Shown one piece after another: positions 1 through 9,975 of a DNA stretch of 64,000 bases. The notes beneath the pieces are model-generated. The model did not search any database. It saw nothing but the letters and a program-made list of their open reading frames with translations, and was not told the origin of the DNA. The stretch lies in NCBI GenBank assembly GCA_008727115.1, contig CP044131.1:3968001-4032000 (forward strand), in the 5' to 3' direction. The translations under genes were made by a program, and so were the position numbers. Each line of letters starts with the position of its first letter. Position 1 is the stretch's first letter. This stretch comes from Comamonas testosteroni (lineage in GTDB: Bacteria; Pseudomonadota; Gammaproteobacteria; Burkholderiales; Burkholderiaceae_C).

Positions 1-347
1 TTCCCTCACCCCGACCAGCGCAGCTGGGCATGGGCTGGCAGTGGATACAGCATGGTGCCAGCGCCAGCTTTCCCAGCATGCATGCCGCCGGTGCTTTTGC
101 GCTGGCACAGGGACTGCAGCTAGGGGTAGGCAGGCACAAACGCTGGTTGCTCCGCGTCACATGGCTTCTGGCCCTCGCCGTCGCACTGAGTCGCGTAGTC
201 CTAGGTGTGCACTTTCCCTCGGACGTGGTGGCCGGCATGCTGGTCGGCACAGCCAGTGCGACCCTGGTCTGGCACCTGAGCTTGCAAGTGCGCCAGACCC
301 AGCGCCACAAACGCCTCAAGCAACGCCTGCAACCACAGATCAGCTAA
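1..347 (+). CDS. PAP2-family membrane phosphatase (3' part, cut by window edge)
   Basis: The frame is open from base 3 and ends at TAA 345-347, so this is the carboxy-terminal part of a longer protein. Two PAP2 signature blocks are visible: SFPSMHAA (second motif, with the catalytic-type His) and SRVVLGVHFPSD (third motif, S-R-x5-H-x3-D), each next to a hydrophobic stretch. PAP2 enzymes remove phosphate from lipid phosphates such as undecaprenyl pyrophosphate or phosphatidic acid at the membrane; the substrate here cannot be told. A basic tail rich in Gln and Arg follows the last hydrophobic segment. A hairpin plus T-run directly downstream ends the transcript. Confidence 0.85.
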   Translation, partial: PSPRPAQLGMGWQWIQHGASASFPSMHAAGAFALAQGLQLGVGRHKRWLLRVTWLLALAVALSRVVLGVHFPSDVVAGMLVGTASATLVWHLSLQVRQTQRHKRLKQRLQPQIS

Positions 348-368
348 CCGACGCTATCAAAATAAAAT

Positions 369-407
369 CTGCCAGCGCTTTATGCATAAGCGTTGGCAGC
401 TTTTTTA
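369..407 (+). terminator. Rho-independent terminator after the PAP2 gene
   Basis: Arms at 369-380 and 388-399 (one G-U pair) enclose a 7-base loop and are followed by TTTTTT at 401-406. The stem (CAGCGCTT / AAGCGTTG) also belongs to the short AGCTATCAAA-type repeat family, whose tail lies just upstream at 352-360. Confidence 0.75.
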
Positions 408-434
408 CTTAAAAATCGCACTATCCATGCGAGT

Positions 435-522
435 GACGCCGAGCAAGAGCCGCCTTGCGGCGATGGCGTCGTCCCCCTCCGCGAAGCAGAGAGGGGGAAG
501 GCGCGTAGCGCCTCAGGGGGAG
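435..522 (+). repeat. Dispersed GC-rich repeat, copy A
   Basis: Begins GACGCCGAGCAAGAGCCGCC and ends GCGCCTCAGGGGGAGA. It is nearly the same as 34868-34942 and similar to the complement of 6323-6392. It lies directly after the stop codon of pyk on the minus strand, so it forms that gene's 3' end. Compared with the other copies it has an extra insert around CGAAGCAGAG in the centre. It contains short self-complementary GC segments, as in REP-like elements. Confidence 0.8.
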
Positions 523-523
523 A

Positions 524-1960
524 TCACTCCACCCTGCAAATCTTGAGCATATTCGTCCCACCGGGCTGGCCCATGGGCTCGCCACAGGTAATGGCATACA
601 CATCACCCGACTGCACAATACCGCGCATCAGCAAGTGGCCCTTGGCCTGATCCAGAGCCGTGTCGCGATCCGCGCTGGTGTCCATCAGCAGAGGACGCAC
701 GTTGCGGTACAGCGCCATCTTGCGCTGGGTAGACAGGCGCGGTGTCAGTGCGTAGATGGGGATGTGAATGCGGTGGCGGCTCATCCACAGCGCGGTGGAG
801 CCCGAGTCCGTCATCGCCACAATCGCCTTGGCACCCAGATGGTGGGCCGTGAACAGCGCGCCAATGGCAATCGCCTGGTCGGTACGCTTGAACTGGCTGT
901 TGCTGAAGTCGGCATCCTTGACGCGGTCTTCGGCTGCTTCTGCGGCGGCGCAGATGGCAGCCATTTCCTGCACGGTTTCCAGAGGATATTTACCGGCAGC
1001 GGTTTCGGCGCTCAGCATCACGGCATCGGTGCCGTCCAGCACAGCGTTGGCCACGTCGCTGACTTCAGCGCGGGTGGGCACGGGATTGGTAATCATGGAC
1101 TCCATCATCTGGGTCGCTGTGATCACCACCTTGTCCATGTCACGCGCCATGCGGATCATCTTCTTTTGCAGGGCAGGCACGGCTGCGTTGCCCACTTCCA
1201 CGGCCAGGTCGCCACGGGCAACCATGATGCCGTCGGAGACCTTGAGGATCTCTTCCAGACGGGGAATGGCTTCAGCGCGCTCGATCTTGGCGATCAGGCC
1301 GGGCTTGTGGCCGTACTGAGCAGCGGCAACATTGCACAATTGGCGTGCCATTTCCATGTCGGTGGCGTTCTTGGGGAAACTCACGGCCACGTAGTCGGCC
1401 TGGAATGACATCGCAGTCTTGATGTCCTCCATGTCCTTGGCGGTCAGTGCGGGAGCGGTCAGGCCGCCACCTTGCTTGTTGATGCCCTTGTTGTTGGACA
1501 GCTCGCCGCCCAGCTTGACCACAGTGTGGACTTCCTCACCGCGCACGGCTTCCACTGTCAGCACGATCAGGCCGTCGTTGAGCAGCAGCACATCGCCCGC
1601 CTTCACATCACGGGGCAGCTCCTTGTAATCGAGGCCCACACCGTTGATGTCGCCCAGCTCGGTGCGCGATGCGTCGAGCACAAAGCGCTCGCCGGGCTCC
1701 AGCATGACCTTGCCTTCGGCAAACTTGCCGACGCGAATCTTGGGGCCCTGCAGGTCGGCCATGATGGCGACTTCACGGCCCGCGCGCTGAGCGGCTTCGC
1801 GAACCATGGTGGCGCGGTCGATATGGTCCTGGGCCTTGCCATGGCTGAAGTTCAGGCGCACGACGTTCACGCCTTCGCGCACCATTTGCTCAAGCAGTTG
1901 CGGGTCACTGGAAGCAGGGCCCAGTGTGGCGACGATCTTGGTAGCACGACGAACTTGCAT
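524..1960 (-). CDS. pyk: Pyruvate kinase
   Basis: Converts phosphoenolpyruvate and ADP to pyruvate and ATP, the last step of glycolysis, in the cytoplasm. The 478-residue product starts MQVRRATKIVATLGPASS. It carries the phosphate-binding RLNFSHG motif, the active-site Lys segment LIAKIERAEA, the metal-binding MVARGDLAVEVG and TATQMMESM, with the usual C-terminal regulatory domain. The ATG at 1960 was chosen because homology begins there and GAGAGA lies upstream; the open frame runs 30 codons further without family similarity. Transketolase and GAPDH lie about 5-8 kb away on the other strand. Its stop codon abuts repeat copy A. Confidence 0.97.
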   Translation of the reverse strand: MQVRRATKIVATLGPASSDPQLLEQMVREGVNVVRLNFSHGKAQDHIDRATMVREAAQRAGREVAIMADLQGPKIRVGKFAEGKVMLEPGERFVLDASRTELGDINGVGLDYKELPRDVKAGDVLLLNDGLIVLTVEAVRGEEVHTVVKLGGELSNNKGINKQGGGLTAPALTAKDMEDIKTAMSFQADYVAVSFPKNATDMEMARQLCNVAAAQYGHKPGLIAKIERAEAIPRLEEILKVSDGIMVARGDLAVEVGNAAVPALQKKMIRMARDMDKVVITATQMMESMITNPVPTRAEVSDVANAVLDGTDAVMLSAETAAGKYPLETVQEMAAICAAAEAAEDRVKDADFSNSQFKRTDQAIAIGALFTAHHLGAKAIVAMTDSGSTALWMSRHRIHIPIYALTPRLSTQRKMALYRNVRPLLMDTSADRDTALDQAKGHLLMRGIVQSGDVYAITCGEPMGQPGGTNMLKICRVE

Positions 1961-2273
1961 GAAATGTCTCTCTCGCGATGGAATGTAATCGGGTTTCAAT
2001 TCTTGCACGAATGCGGTTACATGATGGCATCTTCCAGAGGCCTGCGGCAAGCCAAAGACCTGCAGCTTTTAAGCAAAAACGATAGCTGGCTGCGCTTGAA
2101 CCTCATATAAATCAGATCAATTTCTTGCTGATATTCATATATTTCAAGCACATGCAGCTATTAATTTAAAAGCTGCCACTGGAGGCTTCACGCTGGCGCA
2201 CGCAGACATAGTGCAGCGCAGCATCGGCCGCGTCGAAACAGTTTTGCCCGGCAGGTTCAAATGCGCCTGTGGC
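1961..2273. other. Intergenic region upstream of pyk, about 310 bases
   Basis: No credible gene. It must hold the pyk promoter (minus strand). It is AT-rich around 2105-2175. It holds one degenerate member of the AGCTATCAAA repeat family near 2062-2098 (GATAGCTGGCTGCGCTTG) and a small inverted repeat GCAGCT...AGCTGC near 2155-2177 without a T-run. Confidence 0.5.
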
Positions 2274-3053
2274 TCAAACCAGGCCGTGAGAGAGCAGATA
2301 GGTCACGACATGGGCCAGCATGGCCGCCTCCAGGCCATAACGCCAGAAGACCCAGCCGGCCAGCAAACCGTAGACGCTCTCACACGCGAGCAGCTGAAAC
2401 ATGACCAGTTTTGACAAGCCCCCTGGCAGGCCGGCACCCAGCCAGACCAAGACAGCGCTTGCCAGCAGCGCGGCAATGGCAATCGCCAACCACCCCAGAA
2501 ACCGGCCGGGCCGCTGGCCGCTGGGGCCAAACGCCTTCCACAGCAGCCACATGACTGCCGTCATCAGCCCAAAGCGCAGCAGCAGCTCTTCGGTAATGGC
2601 GCCATAAAGCAGCTTGGACCAGATCGGCAGGCCGTAGGCCGGGTCCACAAATGCCATGCTCTCAGGCCAGAGCATGGCTAGCGTCACCAGCCAGGCCGCC
2701 CCTATCACTCCCGCTGCCACTCCCGGCAGGCTCAGCACCCGTATGCCGCGCCAGGGCATGCGCCCCTCGGCCAGGGCATGAATCAAGGGCGCACTCAGCC
2801 CCACTCGTGGCCCCAGCCTCAGCCCCGTCCAGACGGCCAGTGCCAGCAAGGCACCCAACTGCACAATCGCCACCCAGTTAAAAAAGACATCGGAGGCGGC
2901 CTGTGCAGAAGTGAACAGCCATGCCGGCGGTGCCGTACGAACCAGAGCCACCACACCGGGAAGTCCCAGCAGCCATAGCAAAAGACCCATGCGCACCACT
3001 GGCAAAGGCCGCGCTGCGGCGTGGCGTGGCAGGTCTGAGAAGGTCTGCTGCAT
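2274..3053 (-). CDS. CPBP-family intramembrane metalloprotease (CAAX protease-like)
   Basis: A 259-residue, strongly hydrophobic protein with about seven or eight membrane segments. It contains the EExxxR motif of the CPBP/ABI family in TEELLLRFG (about residues 150-158), and a later conserved-type His in the last helix region (AHVVTYLLSHG). Family members are membrane-embedded glutamic/metalloproteases, often of unknown substrate. A strong Shine-Dalgarno (AGGAGG) lies just before the ATG at 3053. It is 22 bases downstream of the Xaa-Pro aminopeptidase gene on the same strand, so the two may be co-transcribed. Substrate unknown. Confidence 0.8.
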   Translation of the reverse strand: MQQTFSDLPRHAAARPLPVVRMGLLLWLLGLPGVVALVRTAPPAWLFTSAQAASDVFFNWVAIVQLGALLALAVWTGLRLGPRVGLSAPLIHALAEGRMPWRGIRVLSLPGVAAGVIGAAWLVTLAMLWPESMAFVDPAYGLPIWSKLLYGAITEELLLRFGLMTAVMWLLWKAFGPSGQRPGRFLGWLAIAIAALLASAVLVWLGAGLPGGLSKLVMFQLLACESVYGLLAGWVFWRYGLEAAMLAHVVTYLLSHGLV

Positions 3054-3075
3054 AGGCCCTCCTGGTTTGCGAATT

Positions 3076-4464
3076 TCAGCCGCGCATCAGCGCTTCGATC
3101 TCATCGGCCTTCACGGGGACGCCGCGGGTGATGAGCTCGCAACCGGTTGCTGTCACCACGGCATCGTCTTCGATACGGATGCCGATGTTGTGAAACTGCT
3201 CTGGCACGCCTGCAGCAGGACGCACATAGATGCCGGGCTCGATGGTCGTCACCATGCCGGGCTGCAGAATGCGGCTGGGGCGGTTGGCAATGGTTTCGCC
3301 CGAAATCGGGTCCTTGCGCTGGCTGACCACACCCAGCTCGGTGGGCTCCACATAGCTGCCGCAGTCATGCACATCCATGCCCAGCCAGTGGCCGGTGCGG
3401 TGCATGTAGAACTGGAAGTAGGCGCGCGACTCGATCACATCCTGCGCCGTGCCGTACTTGGTACGGTCCAGCAGACCCAGGTCCAGCATGCCCTGCGCCA
3501 GCACGGCCACGGTGGCGTCATGCGGGTCGTTGAAGCGGTTGCCGGCCTTGGTGGCCGCCACGGCGGCATCCTGACTGGCCAGCACCAGGTCATACAGCGC
3601 GCGCTGCGGGCCGGTGAACTTGCCGTCGGCCGGGAAGGTGCGCGTGATGTCGCTGGCATAGCCATCAAGCTCACAGCCTGCGTCGATCAGCACCAGCTCG
3701 CCGGGGCGCACCGGCGCCTTGTCGGCCTGATAGTGCAGCACGCAGGCATTGGCACCGGCGGCCACGATGGAGCCGTAGGCCACGTATTGCGAGCCATGCT
3801 GGCGGAACTCGTGCAGCAGCTCTGCGTCCAGGTGGTATTCGCGCACCTCTTCGCCATTGCGAATCATGCGGGCCGAGCGCTGCATGGCGCGAATATGGGC
3901 CTGGGCGCTGATCTGCGCGGCGAGGCGCATGATGCCCAGCTCATGTGCGTCCTTGACCAGTCGCATTTCATCCAGCAGTGCGCAGGCATCGCCCTGCTGC
4001 GTGGGGCAGAGCACGCCAAAGCGCGAACGGGCGCGCACCTGGCTGAGCCAGCCTTCGACCTGCTCGGCCAGACCCTTGTGCGTGGCAAACGGGAACCAGA
4101 CGCGCTCGCGGTTTTCCAGCAAGCGTGGCAAGCGGGTGTTGATCTCGTCGCTGGAGTAGGCCTTGTCCACCCCCAGCTTGCCCACCGCCGCTTCAGGGCC
4201 CAGGCGAATGCCGGTCCAGACTTCGCGGTCAATGTCCTTGGGCTGGCAGAACAGCACGCTTTGACCGTCGCTGGTCAGCACCAGGCAGGCATTGGGTTCG
4301 CTGAAGCCGGTGAGGTAATAGAAGTAGCTGTCGTGGCGGTACAGATACTCGGTATCCCGGTTGCGGTGCAGCTCTGGTGCTGTGGGAATGATGGCGACAC
4401 CGCCGTCGCCCAACTGGGCGGCCAAGCGTGCGCGACGTTGGGCGTATACAGAATTCATGGGCAT
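3076..4464 (-). CDS. pepP: Xaa-Pro aminopeptidase (M24B)
   Basis: Cleaves the N-terminal residue from peptides with Pro in second position; cytoplasmic. The product is 462 residues, the usual length for PepP. It has an AMP_N-type N-terminal domain (to about residue 135), then the pita-bread catalytic domain. The dinuclear metal ligands are visible: two Asp in DAGCELDGYASDITRTFP, His in HRTGHWLGMDVHD, Glu in TIEPGIYV and Glu in GIRIEDD. ATG codons at 4464 and 4458 are both possible starts (MPMNSVYAQRR). It precedes the CPBP gene on the same strand. Confidence 0.93.
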   Translation of the reverse strand: MPMNSVYAQRRARLAAQLGDGGVAIIPTAPELHRNRDTEYLYRHDSYFYYLTGFSEPNACLVLTSDGQSVLFCQPKDIDREVWTGIRLGPEAAVGKLGVDKAYSSDEINTRLPRLLENRERVWFPFATHKGLAEQVEGWLSQVRARSRFGVLCPTQQGDACALLDEMRLVKDAHELGIMRLAAQISAQAHIRAMQRSARMIRNGEEVREYHLDAELLHEFRQHGSQYVAYGSIVAAGANACVLHYQADKAPVRPGELVLIDAGCELDGYASDITRTFPADGKFTGPQRALYDLVLASQDAAVAATKAGNRFNDPHDATVAVLAQGMLDLGLLDRTKYGTAQDVIESRAYFQFYMHRTGHWLGMDVHDCGSYVEPTELGVVSQRKDPISGETIANRPSRILQPGMVTTIEPGIYVRPAAGVPEQFHNIGIRIEDDAVVTATGCELITRGVPVKADEIEALMRG

Positions 4465-4641
4465 ATCGTACTGCTGTCCGGCCGAGTTTCCTGCGGTGAA
4501 TGACGTCCGATTTCACGCCAGCTCTGTATCCGAATCTCTGAATTCTGGGATGGACACCATGGCTTGCCCGCGCCCACTGCTGGCGGCTTCACGGCACGAC
4601 CTGGGTCGGCGCTTGCCTCGCGCTGCCTCCAGACGAAGGCA

Positions 4642-5394
4642 TCAGGCCTGCGACTGCACCCAGCCTGACCACAGCAGGCTGGCACCCGACAGCACCAGCA
4701 AGGCGCACACCATCCACTCAATCCACTTTCTTGGCAAGGCCGGTGGATGCCTGGCGCTCCACCAAGTCACGCCGGTGACCACCGGGAATGCCAGCACCGT
4801 CCAGCCCATGACGGCCCAACCGATCTGCCCCTCCACCGCAACCATGACGGCGCGCAGCACGGAGCAGGTGACGAACATGGCAAACAGGCAATGACGCACC
4901 AGCATCCGGTCCAGCGGCTGGCGATACAGGTGATAGACCATGGGCGGCCCCGGAGTGGCAAACAAGCCGCCTAGCAGCCCAGAGGACACTCCCGCCACCC
5001 ACATGGAGACGGGGCCAGAGGGCTTGTCCAGCGCCTTCTTCTGCACCATCAGCAAGATGGCGCACAGCACGATGACCACGCCCAGCAACATGCGCAGCCC
5101 ATTGAGCGTGTTGCCGCTGAGCCAGTACAGCAGCACCACGCCGCCAATCACTCCCAGCACGCTGCTGATAAGCATGGGGCGCAACATGGCCCAGTCCGCC
5201 TCGAAACGGTAGGCACGCATATAGCTGACGCCATTGATGATGGACAGCAGGCAGGCCACATTGGCTGCATCGGCAATGCTCATCAAGCCGGCGGCCCCCG
5301 CCACCCCCACAAAAATCAGCCCGAAAGCGAAGCCCGTCAGGTTCTGACAAAAGGATGCCAGTCCGACCAGGGCCATGAAAAAAACGATTTGCAT
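4642..5394 (-). CDS. TauE/SafE-family sulfite exporter-like permease
   Basis: A 250-residue integral membrane protein with about eight hydrophobic helices. Its N-terminal repeat QNLTGFAFGLIFVG and central FATPGPPMVYHL are typical of TauE/SafE (formerly DUF81) permeases, which export sulfite, sulfoacetate or other organic anions. The ATG at 5394 follows AGGTGAG at good spacing and starts directly in a helix (MQIVFFMALVG), so the 49-codon upstream extension was rejected. No sulfur-metabolism gene lies nearby, so the substrate cannot be inferred. Confidence 0.82.
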   Translation of the reverse strand: MQIVFFMALVGLASFCQNLTGFAFGLIFVGVAGAAGLMSIADAANVACLLSIINGVSYMRAYRFEADWAMLRPMLISSVLGVIGGVVLLYWLSGNTLNGLRMLLGVVIVLCAILLMVQKKALDKPSGPVSMWVAGVSSGLLGGLFATPGPPMVYHLYRQPLDRMLVRHCLFAMFVTCSVLRAVMVAVEGQIGWAVMGWTVLAFPVVTGVTWWSARHPPALPRKWIEWMVCALLVLSGASLLWSGWVQSQA

Positions 5395-5582
5395 GTGCTC
5401 ACCTGATGACAGCACCAGCGCGGTGCCTGCCCGAAGGCCAGCGAGCTTAGCAGAGGCCGCCGAAACGAGAAGCCACGCTCCTTTGCTTTGATTTTTTGCA
5501 CGCAGTCCGCCGCAAGCAACGCCGCAGGAGTTGGCCACCACATGGCCGTCCGCATGTTTCCAGCAGGGACTCAGCCGGCAAG

Positions 5583-6467
5583 TCAGCCCTGATTGAGCTG
5601 CTCCAGCCTCTCGGGCGTGCCCACATCCACCCAGCGGCCGGTGTACAGCGAAGCGCCCACCAGGCCATCGGCCATGGCGCGGCGCAGCAGCGGGGCCAGT
5701 GGGGCGCGAATGCCTTCGGGGTTGCCGGGCTCCACCTCAAACCAGGGCTGCGCAAACAGCTCGGCTTTCAGCAGCGCAATGGTGCTGTAGGTATAACGGG
5801 GGCGCTCATCATCGGCGGGCAGATCCAGTGCCTTGCCACCGGCACTCAGGCCAAAGTCGCCACGTGGGTTATGCGCGGGGTTGGGCACCAGCCACAGGTG
5901 GGCCAGCTCGTCGCTTTGAGAAAAGGCCTGTGCGGCCTTGGCAGGAAAGGTGAAATCCGGCGCATAAACATCGCCTGCCGCCAGCCAGAAAACCTCGCCC
6001 AGCTGCGACAAGGCGCGGCTGATGCCGCCTGCCGTTTCGAACGCTTTTTCGGGCTCTGCAGAATATGAAAGTGATAGCTGCTTGCGCTTATCACTATTGG
6101 CCTGCAGCACAAATTCATGGCCAAAGTATGCAGGTATCTGTGCACCCAGCCAGCCGGTGTTGATGACCGCTTTGGACACGCCAGCAGCCATCAGCGCCTG
6201 CATATGCAGCTGCAGCAGCGGCACGCCTTGCACCTTGAGCAAGGGTTTGGGCGTCACGTCCGTCAGCGGCCTCATGCGCTCGCCACGGCCTGCGGCCAAG
6301 AGCATTGCAGGTACTTGCCCTTCCTGAGCGGCTGCGCCGCTTTCCCCCGGGGGGACGACACCCTCGCTGCGAGGCGGCTCTTGCTCGGTGCCTCCGACTT
6401 GAGGCGCGCTCTGTGTGGGAGCCGCCAACGATGACAAAGCGGGCTTTTTAGAGTCTTGGGAAGTCAT
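5583..6467 (-). CDS. Sugar-phosphate nucleotidyltransferase (MurU-like) with an unusual N-terminal extension
   Basis: An NTP_transferase-fold enzyme: LLAAGRGERMRPLTDVTPKP is the nucleotide-binding signature, followed by AAGDVYA and a C-terminal WVDVGTPERLEQL. It resembles N-acetylmuramate 1-phosphate uridylyltransferase (MurU) of cell-wall recycling, but no amgK partner is visible here, so the substrate is uncertain. From ATG 6467 the protein is 294 residues. About 53 residues precede the normal start of the fold, and roughly residues 27-50 are encoded by a copy of a dispersed repeat (6323-6392). An internal ATG at 6305 would give 240 residues, closer to family length, but would clip the first beta strand. 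The open frame running further upstream, antisense to tkt, is a shadow. Confidence 0.82.
   Translation of the reverse strand: MTSQDSKKPALSSLAAPTQSAPQVGGTEQEPPRSEGVVPPGESGAAAQEGQVPAMLLAAGRGERMRPLTDVTPKPLLKVQGVPLLQLHMQALMAAGVSKAVINTGWLGAQIPAYFGHEFVLQANSDKRKQLSLSYSAEPEKAFETAGGISRALSQLGEVFWLAAGDVYAPDFTFPAKAAQAFSQSDELAHLWLVPNPAHNPRGDFGLSAGGKALDLPADDERPRYTYSTIALLKAELFAQPWFEVEPGNPEGIRAPLAPLLRRAMADGLVGASLYTGRWVDVGTPERLEQLNQG
6323..6392 (-). repeat. Dispersed GC-rich repeat, copy B, inside a coding frame
   Basis: Read on the minus strand it gives CACCGAGCAAGAGCCGCC and then GTCGTCCCCCCGGGGGAAAG, matching copies A (435) and C (34868). It lies in the 5' part of the nucleotidyltransferase frame and is translated as about 24 extra residues, beginning GTEQEPPRSEGVVPPG. 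It is the most diverged copy, with changes and small indels in the 3' half. Confidence 0.75.
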
Positions 6468-6599
6468 GAAAAATGCGATCGAATGGCCTGTTCTCAGGAC
6501 AGCACTGTAGTGCATTGACCCGCATCCCGCCTGCGAAAATTGGGCCTCCATTAAAATGAGCGGCTTACCAGAATTACCCCTCCTTTTCGGAGCGCCCTG

Positions 6600-8645
6600 A
6601 TGGCCAACACTCAAAATATGGCGAATGCAATCCGTGCACTCGCAATGGATGCCGTTCAACAAGCCAATTCCGGTCACCCCGGCGCCCCCATGGGCATGGC
6701 CGACATGGCTGTTGCGCTGTGGAGCCGCCACCTCCAGCACAACCCCGTGAACCCTCACTGGGCCAACCGCGACCGTTTCATCCTGTCGAACGGTCACGGC
6801 TCCATGCTGATTTATTCGCTGCTGCACCTGACCGGCTACGACCTGCCTATCGAAGAGCTGAAGAACTTCCGTCAGCTGCACAGCAAGACCGCTGGTCACC
6901 CCGAAGTGGGCATCACCCCCGGCGTGGAAACCACCACCGGCCCTCTTGGTCAAGGCATTACCAATGCCGTGGGCTTTGCGCTGGCTGAAAAGCTGCTGGC
7001 TGCCGAGTTCAACCAGCCCAAGCACGAAATCGTCGACCACCACACCTTCGTCTTCATGGGCGACGGCTGCCTGATGGAAGGCATCTCGCACGAAGCCGCT
7101 TCGCTGGCCGGTGCCTGGAAGCTCAACAAGCTGATCGCGCTGTGGGACGACAACGAAATCTCCATCGACGGCAAAGTCACTCCCTGGTTCGCCGACAACA
7201 CACCCGCCCGCTTTGAAGCCTACGGCTGGAACGTGATCAAGGGCGTGGATGGTCACGACGTGAATGCCGTGGACAAGGCCATTGCCGCCGCCAAGAAGAG
7301 CGCCGACAAGCCCACGCTGATCTGCTGCAAGACCAGCATCGGCAAGGGCTCGCCCAACCGCCAGGACACCTCCAAGGCCCACGGCGAGCCTCTGGGTGCC
7401 GAAGAAATCGCGCTGACCCGCGCCGCTCTGGGCTGGGCTCACGGTCCCTTCGAAATCCCCGCCGAGGTTTATGCCGACTGGGACGCCAAGGCCCAGGGCA
7501 CCAAGACCGAAGCCGCCTGGAACAAGAAGTTTTCCGCCTACGCCGCAGCCTTCCCCGAGCAAGCTGCCGAGTTCACCCGTCGCATGGCTGGCGAGCTGCC
7601 CGTCAACTTCGGCGAAATCGCCGCCCAAATCGCTTCCGACGCGCATGATGCCGGTGCCACCGTGGCCAGCCGCAAGGCCAGCCAGCTGGCTCTGGAAGGC
7701 CTGACTGCCGCTCTGCCCGAGCTGCTGGGCGGCTCGGCCGACCTGACCGGCTCCAACCTGACCAACACGAAATGGACTCCCGCTTTCCGCGTGGACGACA
7801 AGGGTGCCGTGGTCAAGACCGAAGACGGCAAGATCGGCCGCCACATCAACTACGGCGTGCGCGAGTTCGGCATGGCCGCCATCATGAACGGTGTGGCGCT
7901 GCACGGCGGCTTCATCCCCTACGGCGGCACCTTCATGACCTTCTCGGACTACAGCCGCAATGCAATCCGCATGGCAGCTCTGATGAAGCAGCGCGTGATC
8001 CATGTCTTCACGCACGACTCCATCGGTCTGGGCGAAGACGGCCCGACTCACCAGTCCATCGAGCACGCAGCCAGCCTGCGCCTGATCCCCGGTCTGGACG
8101 TGTGGCGCCCCGCCGACACCACGGAAACCGCTGTGGCCTGGACCGTGGCCCTGAGCCAGAAGAACAAGCCCACCGCTTTGCTGCTGAGCCGCCAGAACCT
8201 GGCCTATTCGCCCAAGAGCGAAGACGCGCTGGACAACATTGCCTGCGGCGCCTATGTGCTGAGCGAGCCCAAGGACATCGGCCTCAAGAAGAAGGCCCAG
8301 GCCGTCATCATCGCCACCGGCTCCGAAGTCCAGCTGGCACTGGCTGCCCAGAAGCAGCTGGCCGAGCGCAAGATCGCCGTGCGTGTGGTCTCCATGCCCA
8401 GCACCACGACCTTCGACAAGCAGGATGTGAAGTACAAGAAGGCCGTGCTGCCCGCCGACCTGCCCCGCATTGCCGTGGAAATGGGCGTGACCGACTTCTG
8501 GTGGAAGTACGGCTGCGCCGCTGTGGTCGGCATCGACACCTACGGTGAGTCCGCTCCCGCAGGCGTGCTGTTCAAGCACTTCGGCTTCACCGCCGAAAAC
8601 GTGGCCGACACCGTGCAGGTTGCCCTGCAGAACGCTGCCAAGTAA
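6600..8645 (+). CDS. tkt: Transketolase
   Basis: Thiamine-diphosphate enzyme of the pentose phosphate or Calvin pathway; moves two-carbon ketol units between sugar phosphates. The product is 681 residues, of family length. Visible signatures: [13 protein letters not shown] near the N-terminus, [10 protein letters not shown] (ThDP/Mg-binding GDG), REFGMAA (catalytic Glu) and [15 protein letters not shown]. The ATG at 6600 directly precedes [20 protein letters not shown], which aligns with family N-termini. GAPDH follows on the same strand after a strong terminator, so the two are probably separate transcripts. Confidence 0.97.
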   Translation: MANTQNMANAIRALAMDAVQQANSGHPGAPMGMADMAVALWSRHLQHNPVNPHWANRDRFILSNGHGSMLIYSLLHLTGYDLPIEELKNFRQLHSKTAGHPEVGITPGVETTTGPLGQGITNAVGFALAEKLLAAEFNQPKHEIVDHHTFVFMGDGCLMEGISHEAASLAGAWKLNKLIALWDDNEISIDGKVTPWFADNTPARFEAYGWNVIKGVDGHDVNAVDKAIAAAKKSADKPTLICCKTSIGKGSPNRQDTSKAHGEPLGAEEIALTRAALGWAHGPFEIPAEVYADWDAKAQGTKTEAAWNKKFSAYAAAFPEQAAEFTRRMAGELPVNFGEIAAQIASDAHDAGATVASRKASQLALEGLTAALPELLGGSADLTGSNLTNTKWTPAFRVDDKGAVVKTEDGKIGRHINYGVREFGMAAIMNGVALHGGFIPYGGTFMTFSDYSRNAIRMAALMKQRVIHVFTHDSIGLGEDGPTHQSIEHAASLRLIPGLDVWRPADTTETAVAWTVALSQKNKPTALLLSRQNLAYSPKSEDALDNIACGAYVLSEPKDIGLKKKAQAVIIATGSEVQLALAAQKQLAERKIAVRVVSMPSTTTFDKQDVKYKKAVLPADLPRIAVEMGVTDFWWKYGCAAVVGIDTYGESAPAGVLFKHFGFTAENVADTVQVALQNAAK

Positions 8646-8647
8646 GC

Positions 8648-9785
<1,138 letters not shown>

Positions 9786-9806
9786 TCTTTACGGATTACA
9801 AGCCAA

Positions 9807-9851
9807 ATCAGCCTCTAGCACTTATTGGATAAGCGCTGATAGCTATCAAAA
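9807..9851 (+). repeat. AGCTATCAAA-type short intergenic repeat
   Basis: Runs from CTCTAGCACTTATTGGATAAG to GCGCTGATAGCTATCAAAA, with the hallmark tail AGCTATCAAA at 9841-9850. The inner part is weakly palindromic (CACTTAT...ATAAGCG). The 3' end merges with the terminator after gap. Other members lie near 350, 24205, 30028, 36082, 41350, 43043, 45049, 57214 and 60481. Confidence 0.6.
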
Positions 9852-9882
9852 AAGCCAGCATGGGACGCCTGCTGGCTTTTTT
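9848..9882 (+). terminator. Terminator after gap
   Basis: AAAAGCCAGCA (9850-9860) pairs with TGCTGGCTTTT (9870-9880) around a 9-base loop, with a T-run at the end. Confidence 0.9.
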
Positions 9883-9975
9883 GTTGCCCGCCACAAAGCG
9901 GCATATCTCATGAAAAAAGAGCGGCTGCGCTACAGTCCACAGCAACCGCCCTGAGCCGACTTTTCCGCCCCACCC

